A stretch of 64,000 nt of DNA from Polytrichum commune (GCA_950295325.1 OX485807.1:18199666-18263665); one strand, 5' to 3'; numbered from the stretch's first letter, positions 1 through 12,111 are shown. Numbers and translations are program-made. Notes: generated by a model from the sequence alone, not told the origin.

Positions 1-32
1 CGATTTCATCACGGTATTTCTTGTAGGTTTAG

Positions 33-510
33 GTGAGGCTATGTCGATGATCCCGGATATTGGAGCTTGCTGTCAATTCCAAGTAGCTAGCCTATTCTCG
101 GAGGTGAGGAAGATTGTGGGAATCCTATAATAGAAGTAGGGAAATTGCTCTCGGACCACCCCATATTAGAAGCGGTGAATCACTTTCAACAGATATCTTG
201 ATGATCTGTGTATGTCATGGTCAGTACTAACATTCTCAGTATGCAGTTTCACTTTGATTCTTGTTTGGGAGTAGGGGCTATGGTCTCGGATGGAATTTTC
301 TGCTAATTATTCCAAGCAGTCCATTCTCGGAGGTGAGAAGGATTGTGATGAATCCTATGTAAGAAGTAGGGACATTTCTCTTGGATGATCACCTGTAAGA
401 AGCTGTGAATCATAATCAAAAGATGTATTGGTCTCTGTACATGCCCATGGAATCGTCGAGGGTGTTGTAATTTATGACAGTCTTGATGATATATGATGTC
501 ATCGAACATA
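33..510. repeat. Degenerate tandem duplication, two ~240-bp units
   Basis: Two diverged copies lie head to tail, about 33-272 and 273-510. Both share the blocks TTCTCGGAGGTGAG, AATCCTAT and GAAGTAGGGA, and both end near TCTTGATGAT. No coding exon for the downstream phosphatase is recognisable here. The same mode of local duplication occurs inside the introns of that gene. Confidence 0.65.
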
Positions 511-1027
511 GTCTACAGACGAAATGGAAACCGTAGAAGATTTAAACGACATGCTGCATCTACAGTGCAGTTTTTACCCCAAGAGCTGCGACAGAATGAA
601 ACTAAACGAAGTTTTTGCTTAGGTTCTAAAACACTTTTCGAATTCTGGCGGCATGAGCGAGGTGTCAATATTTTATACGAGCAGGATGAGCAGGATTGAA
701 GTATAAGGTGTATTGTGGTGCAGGGAAATATCTTCCCAGTTCTCGATCACCGAAGAATTTCACCAATGGGTTCTATACCGAGTGTAATGTCACTGTTTGA
801 GACATTATCAACACAGACATGCCTTCTTAGGTGGAAATCACATATCAGTGTCTATCCTGTGACAATTCTAGCGACATTTCCGATAAGAACGAATGTCAGT
901 TGTTGACAAATACTAATGTTATTCTGGGGTTATTCTCGAAACCAGAATCGTAGGAGTTGATATTTTAGTGAGAGATTCATCCACGCGCGCATCAAGATGC
1001 AACAATCAATTAATAAATTTATCTCAG

Positions 1028-4000
1028 GTGCATGTGTCATTGGCAGGGCCGAAGCATATGAAAGTGTCATGGATGGCCTACGACAGCAATGTCACCTCCA
1101 CAGTGGAGTATGGCACCGAAGCAGGCAACCTTGGGGAGATTAGCACCATGGGTGTCACCAAAACCTACAGATTCTTGTGGTACAGTTCAGGATGGATGCA
1201 CCATGTGGTGTTGGGACCTCTTCGTGACAGCACGACCTACTTCTATCGATGCGGTGGATTCGGTCCAGTGTTGAACTTCACCACGCCTCCTCCTCCCGGA
1301 CCCAATGTTTCTGTCAAGTTTGCTGTTGTAGGTAATTGCTCATAGCTCATGATCTCTGAACCCCACAAATATGGATGCATTAACTTATCCCCATGCATAT
1401 TTTCTAATTATATGTCAGGTTTGCAATTGTGAAATGGTGCCATTAAAGAACTGCATTCGGTCCGATTGAAACTCTGCAGACATCAGTGAAGGGCTAGGGT
1501 TATAGTTGATAGTCTTCATAGATATTGACACTTTGCTACGAACTGGGATCAAGAGAGTGAATTATTGTTGTGTGGCACAAGCGATTAGAGTTCGAAGATT
1601 ATGTTGTTGTAGGTTGGTCATGACTGATCATCTTAGAACCTTCAAAATGTGGATACATTTACTATCCCCATTTACAATTCCTTCTATGTCCTTGCAATTG
1701 AGCAATGACGCTATTATTAGAGGACTGCGGGGTGGTCGAAACTCTGCAGACATCCATGAAGGGGGTTATGGTTGATACTCTGCATTACCATAGGTATTGA
1801 AACTTTGCTACAAACTAGGATCAAGAGAGTGAAATGTTGTTGTTTGCCATAGGTGACACTAATTTGCTACGACCTGGGATTAAGAAAGTGATTGTTATGT
1901 GATTTAGTAAAATGTAAATGCACTTCCTTGCATGTCCTTGTAGTTGTGATGAAATGGCAGTAGAGGACTGCGGTCCGAAATTCTGCAGATATCAACGAAG
2001 GACCGGAGTTAATTTGGTGCAAAGTCATCTGCACCATGGATGACACTAATTATTTTCTACAAATGACTGGGATTAAGAACGTGATTGTGTTGTGTGGCAC
2101 AGGTGATTTAGTAGAATGTAGATGCGTTCACCCTATGCACTTTACTTCTATCTCCTTGTAATGTGATGAAATACCAATAGAGGACCGCGGTCCGAAACTC
2201 TGCAGACATCAATGAAGGGCTGGGGTTACTTGGTTGAAAGTCATCTGCACCATAGATGGCACTCATTGCTACGAATCAATGGGGTTAGGGTTAGGGTTAT
2301 AGGATTACGGTAAAAGTGCGTGGGGTGAGTGCATTCAGTAAGATGTGGTTGTACTCACCCCATGTACTTTGCTTCTATCTCCTGGTTATGTCATCTGCAC
2401 CATAGCAAAACACCAATTTGCTACGAGTTACCGGGATTGAGAATGCGACTGTAGTTGTGTGGCACACATGATTTAGGTGAAATGTGGATGCATACATACA
2501 CCCTTCTATCTCTTTGGAATATCCTGGTCTGCCAATAGAGGACTGTGGTCCAAAACCCTTCAGACGTCATCCGGGTGTGGGGTTAATTTGGTTGAAATTA
2601 GTCATCTGCACCATAGATAGAGAACACAAATTTGCTACGAAATACTGGGATGGATTAAGAACGTGACTGGGTTTGTTGTATGGCACAGGTGATTTAGGGC
2701 AAACAAACTGGACTGTTTCCACATTGCAGCATGTTGCAAACTACGACTACGATGTGCTTCTGCTTGCAGGGGACTTGTCGTATGCTGATTACATGCAGCC
2801 GATGTGGGATACATTCGGGAAGTTAGTGTCTCCATATGCGAGTTACAAGCCCTGGATGGTAACCCAGGGGAATCATGATGTGGAGAACATTCCCCTGCTC
2901 GTCAACAGCTTCCGATCCTACAACACCCGGTGGAACATGCCCTACCTCGAGAGCGGATCCACTTCCAATCTTTATTACTCATTTGAAGTTGCCAATGTCC
3001 ATGTGCTCATGCTTGGCTCCTACACCAACTTCGGTCCCAATTCTGCCCAGTACAAGTGGCTTCAGGTACATTTCTTTTCTTAGTTGACATGATGCCTATG
3101 ATCATCTGCTCCTGTAATTTTTTCCAAATTCATGGACTACTTCCTCATTGCAATGACCCTATATTTTATCAGATGACCACTTGTTTTTGTTGTCTTCTTC
3201 ATCTTCCTGGGATATTATATAGAGATATCCCCTAAGTCAACATGAGTTTTGGTCTGGAGTTGGTTATTTTGCATACAACACCTTCCATGTTCGGTAAGCA
3301 CATGTGGCTTCAGGTTGTTTTTTCTTAGCTAACATGCCTATGATCATCTGCAGGGTCAATTTTTTCCAAATTCATGGACTGTTTGGACCCATTGCAATGA
3401 CTCTAAATCCTATTATGTGGTCACTTGTTTCTGTCGTCTAAGGTCTTGTTCGTCTCCCTGATTTATGAGTTATCCTTGAACTCAACATGAGTTTCGGTCG
3501 GGAGTTGGTTGTTTTGCATACAGAACCTTCCATGCTCGGTTAGTTTTTGCAGTGTATGCTTGGAGGTGGTAGTGTGGAGGGTTGAACAAAGAACATTCTT
3601 CATCGGTTTTCTGAGGGTTGAACTCTTGGCATACCAGGATGTGCTAAAATGAGTCTGGCCCTCAATGAATTGAAATAGGTTTCTCTTCATTCAATTTCAA
3701 ATGCTACCTCCCGAGCATATCATTGATATCATATGTAAAAATACCAGTGGAAAATCATTGGGGGAACAACCAACTCCCGGAAAAAGTCCCATATGAGTAA
3801 ATGGATTGGATTATTTGCTCCAAATTCTTATTATCCCAGGAAGTGCATTATGGTATGCAGTCACGCAAGATTGGGGTTTTGTTGCAGATTATTATTATCC
3901 CAGAATCAACATACAAGTATAACTTAGTCTCTGATGCTACGTGCAGGACATATTGATAGTTGCTAGGGCTGACGGATCAATCCATGACTTGGGGATGCAT

Positions 4001-5391
4001 GACAGGCGGATTTGGAGAAGGTGGACAGGACTAAGACGCCATGGCTGGTGGCCGTTCTTCATGCACCTTGGTATAACAGCAACTCTGCACATCAGGGAGA
4101 AGGTGACAAAATGATGGGAGCCATGGAGACTCTTCTCTACAATGCTGCTGTGGACATTGTGTTTGCTGGACACATTCATGCCTACGAGCGTTCGGTACTT
4201 ATTCTGATACTTTCTGCACAAGAAACACAGCTTTGATGTTTTAAGATTTTGATCTACATTGAAGTGTAGATATTCTTGATGTGTCAGCATATTATGGGTA
4301 AGGTAGATGGGCCTTATTTAGTTACTTTTTGCTGTTTGTTACCTTATACTACTCAGAGTCGCGAGGTTGCAATTCCTGTGCGTCTACAAATGTATCTGAA
4401 GAAGCCAGCACCGATCCCAGAAAAATTCTGGAGCTTATCTCGAACTGTTATAAATCATCAAAGGCCACTCCATGGGCAGCCATAAGAATGTCACATAGGT
4501 AACCCCCAATTATATTGATTATTGAGCCTAAAATGACTAAAAAAATTTGAGCATGTAGTCCAGTCTCTTTTAACACATGTCTAACTGGTGTCCGTTCTTA
4601 GATCTATACCTAGCCACCCACCACTCAAATATAGGTGTCCGTTTAAGAATAAGTAACCAAATTAGGCCTGCTTACCTTGTAGGCATAAATTTGAATGCTA
4701 CCCAAGATTGTTGCAATGCTTTTTCTGCTTGGAAAGTGTGGTAGAATCAATCTGAAGGGAAGTAACAAGCACTTCTGGACCTGATGAATTTGGAAGAAAA
4801 TTGAAGTCAGGTGAAAGTTTGCAGCTTGTCGCTTCAGTACTCAAGTGGTCGGCTATTTGTGATTGCCACTATTTGTCAATAGGGTTTTAGGTCTTACCAG
4901 ATTGCAAGTGGTAACCTGCGTGATCTGTAGTATTAGACATCGAGCTAACTAGCAATTGATTTTGAGCTATCAACAGGGTCGAGTGTACTTGAAAAAGTCG
5001 AATCCATGCGGCATGTTACACCTCACAGTTGGTGATGGCGGAAATCGCGAAGGTCTTGCCACAATGTAAGTCCTATTCAAAATGTGCACACCTTCATTTA
5101 ACTAATTTCATGCATTCGTGTAACAGAAATCCTGACACTTCCTACCCAAAATGTGACACTGATTGATGAAGGTTGTGGTGTGGTGTTTGCAGGTGGCTAG
5201 ATCCGCAGCCACCGTGGTCTCTCAAGCGCGAGTCAAGCTTTGGATACGGGCAGCTCAATTTGGTGAATGCCACACATGCGCATTGGAGCTGGCACAGGAA
5301 TCAAGATGTGGAGGAATTTGTGGCCGACGAGATCTGGATCACCAGCCTGACAATGGGGACACAATGTGCACAGAAAAAGAAAGAAAGATGA
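1028..5391 (+). CDS. Purple acid phosphatase (plant PAP20/PAP22-like), 5 visible exons, N-terminus missing
   Basis: Metallophosphoesterase that hydrolyses phosphate monoesters at a dinuclear metal centre; plant members are usually secreted or vacuolar. Exons are 1028-1331, 2689-3065, 4006-4194, 4977-5065 and 5193-5391. All junctions are GT-AG and the phases join into one frame of 385 codons plus stop. Metal-ligand motifs appear in family order: GDLGQT (Gly split across intron 1), GDLSYADY, GNHDVE, VAVLHAPWY and GHIHAYERS. The family C-terminal blocks CGMLHLTVGDGGNREG and THAHWSWHRNQD follow. The first visible exon opens at an acceptor (ATCTCAG) with VHVSLAG, which is normally preceded by a signal peptide and ~60-80 residues; no such exon was found in 1-1027, so it is upstream or lost. 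Introns 1 and 2 hold tandem copies of the adjoining exon boundaries. The final codons run into a dispersed repeat that recurs at 8760. Family call is firm, exact ortholog is not. Confidence 0.92.
1345..2688 (+). repeat. Tandem degenerate repeats filling PAP intron 1, with decoy 3' splice sites
   Basis: About five diverged ~210-240 bp units share, in order, GAGGACTGCGGTCCGAAA, CTCTGCAGACATC, TCATCTGCACCATAG, TTTGCTACGA, CTGGGATTAAGAA and TTGTGTGGCACAGGTGATTTAG. The last block is the true acceptor and start of exon 2 (near 2680-2697). It recurs near 1570, 1850, 2092 and 2458, so the intron appears to have grown by repeated duplication of the segment that ends in its own 3' splice site. Confidence 0.75.
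3050..3545 (+). repeat. Tandem duplication at start of PAP intron 2, including the 5' splice site
   Basis: Two ~245-bp copies, about 3050-3295 and 3296-3545. Both begin with TGGCTTCAGGT, which is the end of exon 2 plus its donor, and continue with CCTATGATCATCTGC, TTTTTTCCAAATTCATGGAC, CATTGCAATGAC and CAACATGAGTTT. The second copy is therefore a decoy exon-2 3' end lying inside the intron. Confidence 0.75.
3455..3730 (+). repeat. Dispersed repeat shared with transporter intron 1
   Basis: This stretch matches about 11515-11775 in the same orientation. Shared blocks are AACTCAACATGA, GAGTTGGTTGTTTT, ACCTTCCAT, GAACTC followed by TTGGCAT, GTGCTAAAATGAGT and GGCCCTCAATG. It lies in the phosphatase intron here and in the transporter intron there. 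No coding content is recognised. Confidence 0.65.
4500..4692 (+). repeat. Dispersed repeat R1, copy 1 (PAP intron 3)
   Basis: The segment shares CTTAGATCTA, CACCACTCAAATA, AGGTGTCCG, AAGTAAC and AATTAGG with a copy at 7535-7740. Its reverse complement occurs at 6620-6775 and 7945-8145. Family unknown; there is no ORF, and the length suits a SINE or MITE fragment. Confidence 0.6.
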
Positions 5392-5770
5392 CTCCAATGT
5401 TGCCACTGGCGTGAATTATGGTGTTGCTTCCTCTTCAAGTTGGTCTAATTTGTATGAGTAATCCCAAAACATGCATCACGAGAGTTAGAGGGCCACTAAA
5501 GAATACTGCTGCCTTTCAAAGATGAACAGCTTGAACTTGTGTGGACAAGCTGGCCTACACCTATCTCATAAGGGCAAGCCCCTAGGTTCTCCGACATGGT
5601 TGGTTGAAAGTATCCAGTTCATACAGATACGCCCTAATGATTGGGTGTGACCACAGGTGGTAGGGTGCACCGGAAATCAAGTGCTAGGAAAGTCACCCAT
5701 CCAAGTACTATTTCAGAGTTCCCATGGGGATCCGAATTAAGGCCTTGGATTTGAGCCACCCTTCAATGTG
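5375..5770 (+). repeat. Dispersed repeat R2, copy 1 (PAP 3' end and flank)
   Basis: About 390 bp matches 8760-9165 in the same orientation, with shared blocks GTGAATTATGGTGTTGCTT, GAGTTGGTCTAA, GGGCAAGCCC, GGAAAGTCACCCATC and GAGTTCCCATGGGATCC (the last block with an extra G). The repeat starts at or just before the phosphatase stop codon, so the gene's 3' untranslated region is probably repeat-derived. Beyond it, 5770-6620 is AT-rich and shows no gene. Confidence 0.7.
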
Positions 5771-6619
5771 CATAAAAGTTATGAGGCATCTGACATTCAG
5801 ACTGCCTTGTAACATGGTCATGATTCAACTATTGTAGAGGTATTCATTGGGCGGCAAAATATAGTACCACAAAAGAATAGAATGCACGGCTGCTGCCCTG
5901 CCTTCTACAACAAGGCATCGCTTCTATTATATGCAACAATAAATTGAAGTCTGTCATAAATGCACACTAGAGAGTTTAGGTTCTGAGCAATGCAGCTGAC
6001 TTTGAAAACATTAACCTACGTTAATTTCTTGATTTGATAAGCCTTATGCTACATTCCTTCAATGCATTTTGCCAGCATAAATTCCTTCATGGAATAATTT
6101 CAGGAGTGGGTAAACCCTGTTGTGTACAATTTGAGTGCGATAAGATGCTGTATCAATGCACATCTGCACATCTGCACATTAAATGCGAAAATGTTGGAGC
6201 TCAATAGCTTCTCTTTAACCTGGAAAGGGTTACCTGGCCTGCTATTGGTCATATTTGCCCTAACATTGCTTTGATTAGCAGGGTAAGGACCAAGGTGTGG
6301 CAGGTTGAACAGTGTTTGATTCAACAGCTAGGTCTGAAAGAGATCCCCTTTGTGGCCAAAAAAATGGTTAAGCACATTACATGTGTTTGTGCATTGTACA
6401 AAAAAGTTTGAGAATGCAGGGAACCACAATCAATCTCATCTTCTATGCTCACAAGAAATTTGACATTGTGAGTGATGTAACAAGAGTAACTTTGATCCAT
6501 AACTTTCTTGTATTCACATGTGAGCTGTTTTTGCAGGCATGAATACTGCAAGATTCATGTACATTGTTGTGTCTCTAAGGTACGTGGTCCTTTCATGGTC
6601 TCATTTTTTTAAACAGAAA

Positions 6620-6775
6620 GCTATATTTGAGGGTGTGCGGTTTAGGTGTGGAACTAAGATCGGACACCAAAAAGACATGTTTAAAGAGATTGGGCTACAT
6701 GCTCAATATATGTTAAATCATTCTAGGCTCAATGGTCAAGATAATTGGGGGGACATATATGACCATTTAATGTCG
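6620..6775 (-). repeat. Dispersed repeat R1, copy 2 (inverted)
   Basis: Reverse-complement copy of R1, recognised from GCGGTTTAGGTGTGGA, CTAAGATCGGACACCAAAA, AAAGACATGTTT and CATTCTAGGCTCAA, which also occur in the inverted copy near 8000-8110. It lies just downstream of the transporter gene's 3' end. Confidence 0.6.
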
Positions 6776-6948
6776 ACGAGAATCTTCACTTTGACAATGA
6801 TAAAGGTATTCATATGAGCTCTGAAAACTACAAGGAAATGACTATGGCCACAATTTGGTTTTGCCAATCATCTCGCACAGATACTGGGTTCCATATCCTA
6901 CAAGATGTAGGTGCAGAGCTGAAAGCACCTGTTTGATGCCCACTTACC

Positions 6949-9900
6949 TTAAACATCAGCAAACCATTTGTAGTATTTGGCATCAAGAACTACTTGTCGA
7001 ACTGAGGAAATGCATCCTAGGAACCCAACTAGGCTAAACATTACGACAATGCTCCAGTGGAGCCAGAATTTGGGTGTTCGCGGTGAGGGCCCAAAGGTGA
7101 CTGCATAAAGTAGGAAGGGAAGAACAAAATCTAGTGGTGTGAAGCCAAAGGAACCAATGACGGCATTAATGTCGCCAAAAAATGGAAGTGCTGCAGAAAT
7201 GAAGGTGGCCAGCACAACATATGACGATCGCAAGAGAATCCGTGGAACAAGATTTCGCATGGAAAATTTCCCCTCTTTTACGTCGGAGGAGTGACCTTCA
7301 AATATCTCAAATGTTGGTTGCGAGTAGACCTGCATGCACCCATCAGCATCAATTTCATGCTCAAACCTTATGTAAGGTGAGTGAGCCTAAAATGGACGCA
7401 CCCACTTCTCCTAGCATATTAAACAGGTGATCACCACAAGATGATTAGCAATTCCAAGCTGAGGTCATGGCCATTTTCCTCATAATTTTTGGAGCTCATA
7501 TAAATATCTAATTTAATATCAAAATGAAGATTCTCTTTCTTAGATGTTCATACAGATCAACCCAAGTATGTTGACTACTGAACCTAAAATAGAGCTCAAA
7601 TTTTGAGAACGTAGTCCAATGCCTTTTCTAAAAATGTCGTTTTGGTGTCCTCTCTTAGATCTACACCAAACCCCACACCACTCAAATACAGGTGTCCGAT
7701 TAAGATAAGTAACTCAATTAGGACCGCTTACCTTACTATGACCTTGGACTGCTACGTCAGCAGCTTTGAGACTGGGATTATTTTTGCAATGAAAACCTAG
7801 TGGTCAACTATGAGGTTGTAATTACCGGCACAGGAAATGAAATTGTGAGGCTCAATATTGAAGCAGGTGTTGAAACAAGGTGGCTGGGAGAGAGAGTTTC
7901 AACCTTTAAAACTGCATCAGGATGTGATTTATCAACTGGAAGTGATACTAAGGTAAATGACCCTAATTTGGTTACTTATCTCAATCGGACACCTATATTT
8001 GAGTGGTGGGCGGTTAGATGTGGATCTAAGACCGGTCATCAAAAAGACAATATGTTTTTAAACAAGATTGGAGTACATGCTCAGAAGTTGCTAACCATTC
8101 TAGGCTCAACACTCATCATAATTGGGGAGGGAACCGGGGAACTACCTAGTCATTTTATGCCTCTGGCACTTTTGACATTGAAAAATCATAGCTGCAACAA
8201 GGGAAAATTCCATGGAGTGTTGCTAAAATCGCAGATCACATTTGTGGAGCCAAGAAAATACCTAACTCTGACAATGATGGCAAACAACAAAGACTACGCA
8301 TTTAATACACATTTACTTTATCATAATAACATGAAATGCTTACCAGTGCTACAGCAAATAGCTGGGCGAGAACAAACATGTTGGCCAGATAGATGAGCCA
8401 GTTTGGAACCAGTGAAGGGGTATCTCTCGGTGCAAGGTTGGTGAGTATATAGCCTGCTGCTTGGTTACCAAACGCCCAGTACCCCGAAATTGCGACTGAG
8501 AAGAATGTTGTCACTACCACTGCATAGCAGATTAGAAGGCCCTTGAACATTTTCTTTCCAACTGGTGGAGCCAAGGTTGCCTGAAATTGTAAAACATTGG
8601 CAGTGTAAGGATTCACTTGTCTGATGTTCTGCATGTAACCATTTATATCATCTGTAACAAACTTTCAATCTTGTGGAGTGGGAATGAAGCATAAGTTTGC
8701 AGAAAGCCGCACAAACTCAGATCAAAACATCAAGTGACCCACCAAAAGTGGCATATAAGATGCAAAGAAGAAAGGTAACTCCGATGTTGCCACCAGAGTG
8801 AATTATGGTGTTGCTTTATCTTTGAGTTGGTCTAAGTCTGTATGTAATCCATCCCGAAACGAGCATCACAAGAATTAGTGGGCCCCAAAGACTACTGCCT
8901 CCTTTCAAAGGTGAACACCTTGAACATGGCCGGATAATGAACCTATCTCCCGCAAGGGCAAGCCCTTGGTTCCCACATGGTTGGTGGAATATATCCAGCT
9001 CACCCGGATACCCCCATTATGATTGGGTGGACCATAGGTTGTATGGTGCACCAAAAATCAAAGTGTTAGGAAAGTCACCCATCTGAGCACTATTCCGGTC
9101 ACCTCAGAGTTCCCATGGGATCCTGGTTAAGGCCTTGAGTTTAAGCCACCCTTGAGATCCAAATCTACATACTAAGCAATCACCAGAGTTCAGCAGTTTG
9201 TTCACAAACCAAGGGGGTTTAGATAATGCACCTGTATCTCTGGAATGATGCCATTACCAAATGTTGTGGTGATGATGGCAAGAGAATCGAAAACACCAAA
9301 AACCTTCGAAGCAGGAGTGCCCACAACAGAATAGTCTTTTTCTGGTGCTTGACTCGAATTACCTGCCAATATGTAATAGGGATTATGATTTATCTCAATA
9401 CTTTACAAGTCCAAAGCACAGTCATGGACGCTGAAACACTGCAAAGTTTGAAAGCAAAGCATGATTTGGGATGGCTTCTGACAACTTTGTTTGCAAAGCT
9501 GATTTCTTATTTTAATGCTTCCACAATCGGTTATGGAACAAGTTCATAGTCCCAAAGTTGCAAAAAACACTACCTATTATTAAATACTCTTTTCTGCCTT
9601 GGTGTTTAGTTATTTCCCCTTCGTCACAACATAACACAAATCATAACTCTTCAAGGTATCATGGATACTGGGAAAGCGCTTCTGTACCTGCATAAATGCA
9701 GCCCCCCACCACACAAATAGTGTAGCCCAGACAGAACAACAAAGATGCCAGGTTGATGTAGCGCAATGAATGAAATGACGGCATTTGGGAGAGAACTAGC
9801 ATGACAATCCCAAACAACACAATGAACTCATAGAGTGGTCTTGTGCTATGTGGTTCATAGATGCCATATATCAACTACAAAATCCAAACCAATGTAAGGT

Positions 9901-12111
9901 AAGAACATACTAAATTGTTTTTGCAAAACTATTGCTAAGAAATGTTTGATTGCAATTTTTTTTCAATTCTTGGTGTAGAGTTCAAGTAAGCAAAAGATTG
10001 ATGACACAAGGGATGGGAAAATCAGAAGAACTGCAATCACAAGTGAACTACTTTGTTCCTAAAGAAGGAAGTGATTCACAAAGTTTACCTAAATAATCAG
10101 GCACTTCAAATGGCATTGCAATGCCCTTCTCATGTTTAATATCTGCTTTCAGTAATGCGAAAGGGGTTTCAGTCGGGTAATCACCTTCATACTTTGACCG
10201 CCAATGATCCCACTGCCTATGACAGTGCCCAAGCATACAACAATTTGAATTATTGCTATAGCATAGTAGCCCCAATACCCTGCCAAATTAAACAGTTGGA
10301 AATCTCGGTCTTGTTAGTTCACGAGTACACTGCCACAGGATGTGTCTACACTTCCTATTTGTAAGTGCAAGTTTGAGAATGCGAAATTACATACCAAATA
10401 TATATCTGCCCAAATCGCGGAACCGGAGGAATCGGTGGCCCTGGTGGTCAGCATACTCCAGGACTTGTGAGATAATTGTGTACGCATAAAATGAGACACC
10501 TGCACAAACAACAAGTGCCAAAATTCCAGCCACCCATCCCAAATCGCGCAGAGCAAATGGCAAGCTCAGAAGTGCGGGTGCGGCTATTGATGTTGTCAAA
10601 TGAAAGCCAGCATGTTTCCAGGTCCCTGTTTCACACCCCAAGCAGAAACAGTCAGAAAACCTACTACAACCAATGGCAGGGTGACATGTGTTCATTTTGA
10701 ACAGCCATGGTAAGGTCGTGATTAGAGGTGATAATCTGCCTCCTTGTGTCCAATCGGGAATAATAGACATGTCCATGAAATCAATTGGCCTAAACATTAC
10801 ATCCTGAGTAGAAATTCCAACTTCTTACAACACTATGGAGGCACATAATTATGGAGATGCAGGGGTCCCAACACAAGATGGGTGTTTTCTAAGGAGTGGA
10901 GGAATAAAACAATCTCCAAACAATCTCCTACTGGTCATTGCTTCTTGTGAACTACGGGGAGAAAGCACCAATTGCAGGTGAACTTGAATCACATGTGGAT
11001 ATATGTAGTGAGTAGGGATTCAAATAATTTCCAAGTAGGTTAGTCACCACAACACTTAGATGCTTAAGAAGTGGAGCCAAGTAGGTGAGTCACCACAACA
11101 CAAGATGGGTGTTTTCTAAGGGGTGGAGAAATAAAACAATCCCCTATTGGTCATTGGATTGGTCATTGCTTCATTTAAACCTTGTGAACTACGGGGAGAA
11201 AGCACCAATTGCAGGTGAAATTGAATCACATGTGCATATTTGCATGTAGTGAGTAGGGATTCAAATAATTTCCAAGTAGGTTAGTCACCACAACACTTAG
11301 ATGCTTGAGAAATGGAAGGTTGGCGCCAAGTAGGTTAGTCACCAGAACACTTGGATGTGTGAGAATAGCACACTTATAAGAGAGCATCAATCTTGTTCAC
11401 AAGGATAATCTTCTCCTTTGCACTTGAGCCATGTGACTAGGGCATAGGTACTTTGCTTTTGTCAGGAAGTGGATCCCTTGCCCTTTTGCTAAACCTTTTT
11501 GGCATGAGAAAGTGGATTTATCATTGCCAATAGAGTTATCCTCTAACTCAACATGAATTTTGGTCAAGAGTTGGTTGTTTTGATACAACACCTTCCATAC
11601 TCGGTAAGTACTTGGTTGCATGCTTGGAGGTTTGAATGAAGGACATTCTATATCGGTCCATTCAGTGTCGAACTCATTTTGGCATGCCAAGAGGTGCTAA
11701 AATGAGTTTGGCCCTCAATGGACCTCATAGAATAAGGTTGCTCTTCATTCGGATTCAGAGACTACCTCTAAGCATGCAGCACCAGTGGACAGAAATTATT
11801 GATATTGTATACACAACAACCGATAGGAACTCAGAGGGGACCAACTCATGAAAAAAAGCCTCATTGAGTTGAAGGATAACTCTACTGAATCAAGCCCATT
11901 TTCCTTCATAAAAAAACTGGCAAAATGTACAAGACACTTGGACGCAAAATAAATAGGCCAAAGGTGAGGAAGAAATTTGTGAACCTTTGGACTCCAGAAC
12001 AAACAAAGCTCCTCCATCAGTATTCTCTGGTGCAATCTCAGTTAGTGAGAATGCGTTCCCATCATCTTCCAATGAGAAATTTTGCAGTTTTGTGTATCCC
12101 AGTCCTTTCAT
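6949..12111 (-). CDS. GABA/amino-acid transporter of the AAAP family (GAT1-like), 7 exons
   Basis: Membrane carrier of the amino acid/auxin permease family; plant GAT1-type proteins import GABA and related compounds with protons, usually at the plasma membrane. Exons in transcript order: 12111-11985, 10625-10395, 10279-10185, 9874-9688, 9362-9232, 8580-8344 and 7329-6949. All junctions are GT-AG and the total is 463 codons including stop, which fits the family (~450 aa). Family landmarks appear in order: GGALFVLESKG, WKHAGFHLTT, GYWGYYAIAIIQ, QMPSFHSLRYIN, FGNGIIPEIQATLAPP, AISGYWAFGNQ, NLVPRILLR and LPFFGDINAVIGSFGF. About 10-11 hydrophobic segments are seen. An in-frame Met at 12141 could add ten residues. 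Intron 1 (1,359 bp) carries a tandem duplication and other introns hold R1 and R2. No damage is seen. The substrate is inferred from family only. Confidence 0.93.
7535..8145. repeat. Inverted pair of R1 repeats inside a transporter intron
   Basis: R1 at 7535-7740 faces its reverse complement at 7945-8145 across ~200 bp, so the intron transcript could fold into a long imperfect hairpin. Matching arms include CACCACTCAAATACAGGTGT against ACACCTATATTTGAGTGGTG, and TAAGTAACTCAATTAGG against CCTAATTTGGTTACTTA. The spacer shows no gene. It is either a fold-back element or two insertions in opposite orientation. Confidence 0.65.
8760..9165 (+). repeat. Dispersed repeat R2, copy 2 (transporter intron)
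   Basis: Same-orientation copy of the segment at 5375-5770, lying in the intron between transporter exons 5 and 6. The spacing from R1 to R2 is roughly similar in both places (4500 to 5375 and 7535 to 8760), so the two may have been copied together and then diverged. Confidence 0.65.
10865..11350. repeat. Tandem duplication (~226-bp unit) in transporter intron 1
   Basis: Two copies, about 10865-11090 and 11095-11330, share ACAAGATGGGTGTTTTCTAA, GTGAACTACGGGGAGAAAGC, ACCAATTGCAGGTGAA, GAGTAGGGATTCAAATAATT and AGTCACCACAACACTTAGAT. A partial third end follows near 11330-11360. Non-coding. Confidence 0.8.
11515..11775 (+). repeat. Dispersed repeat shared with PAP intron 2
   Basis: Second copy of the segment at 3455-3730, located in transporter intron 1. 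Both copies keep the run from AACTCAACATGA to GTGCTAAAATGAGT and GGCCCTCAATG. Confidence 0.65.

Noticed and set aside
2285-2310. TTAGGGTTAGGGTTATAGG and C-rich CCCCAACCCC runs near 38050 as telomeric repeats
   Set aside because: Only two or three irregular units, not the plant TTTAGGG array.
7800-8396. 198-codon plus-strand frame
   Set aside because: It reads through an R1 repeat and runs into an exon of the transporter in antisense; no protein features.
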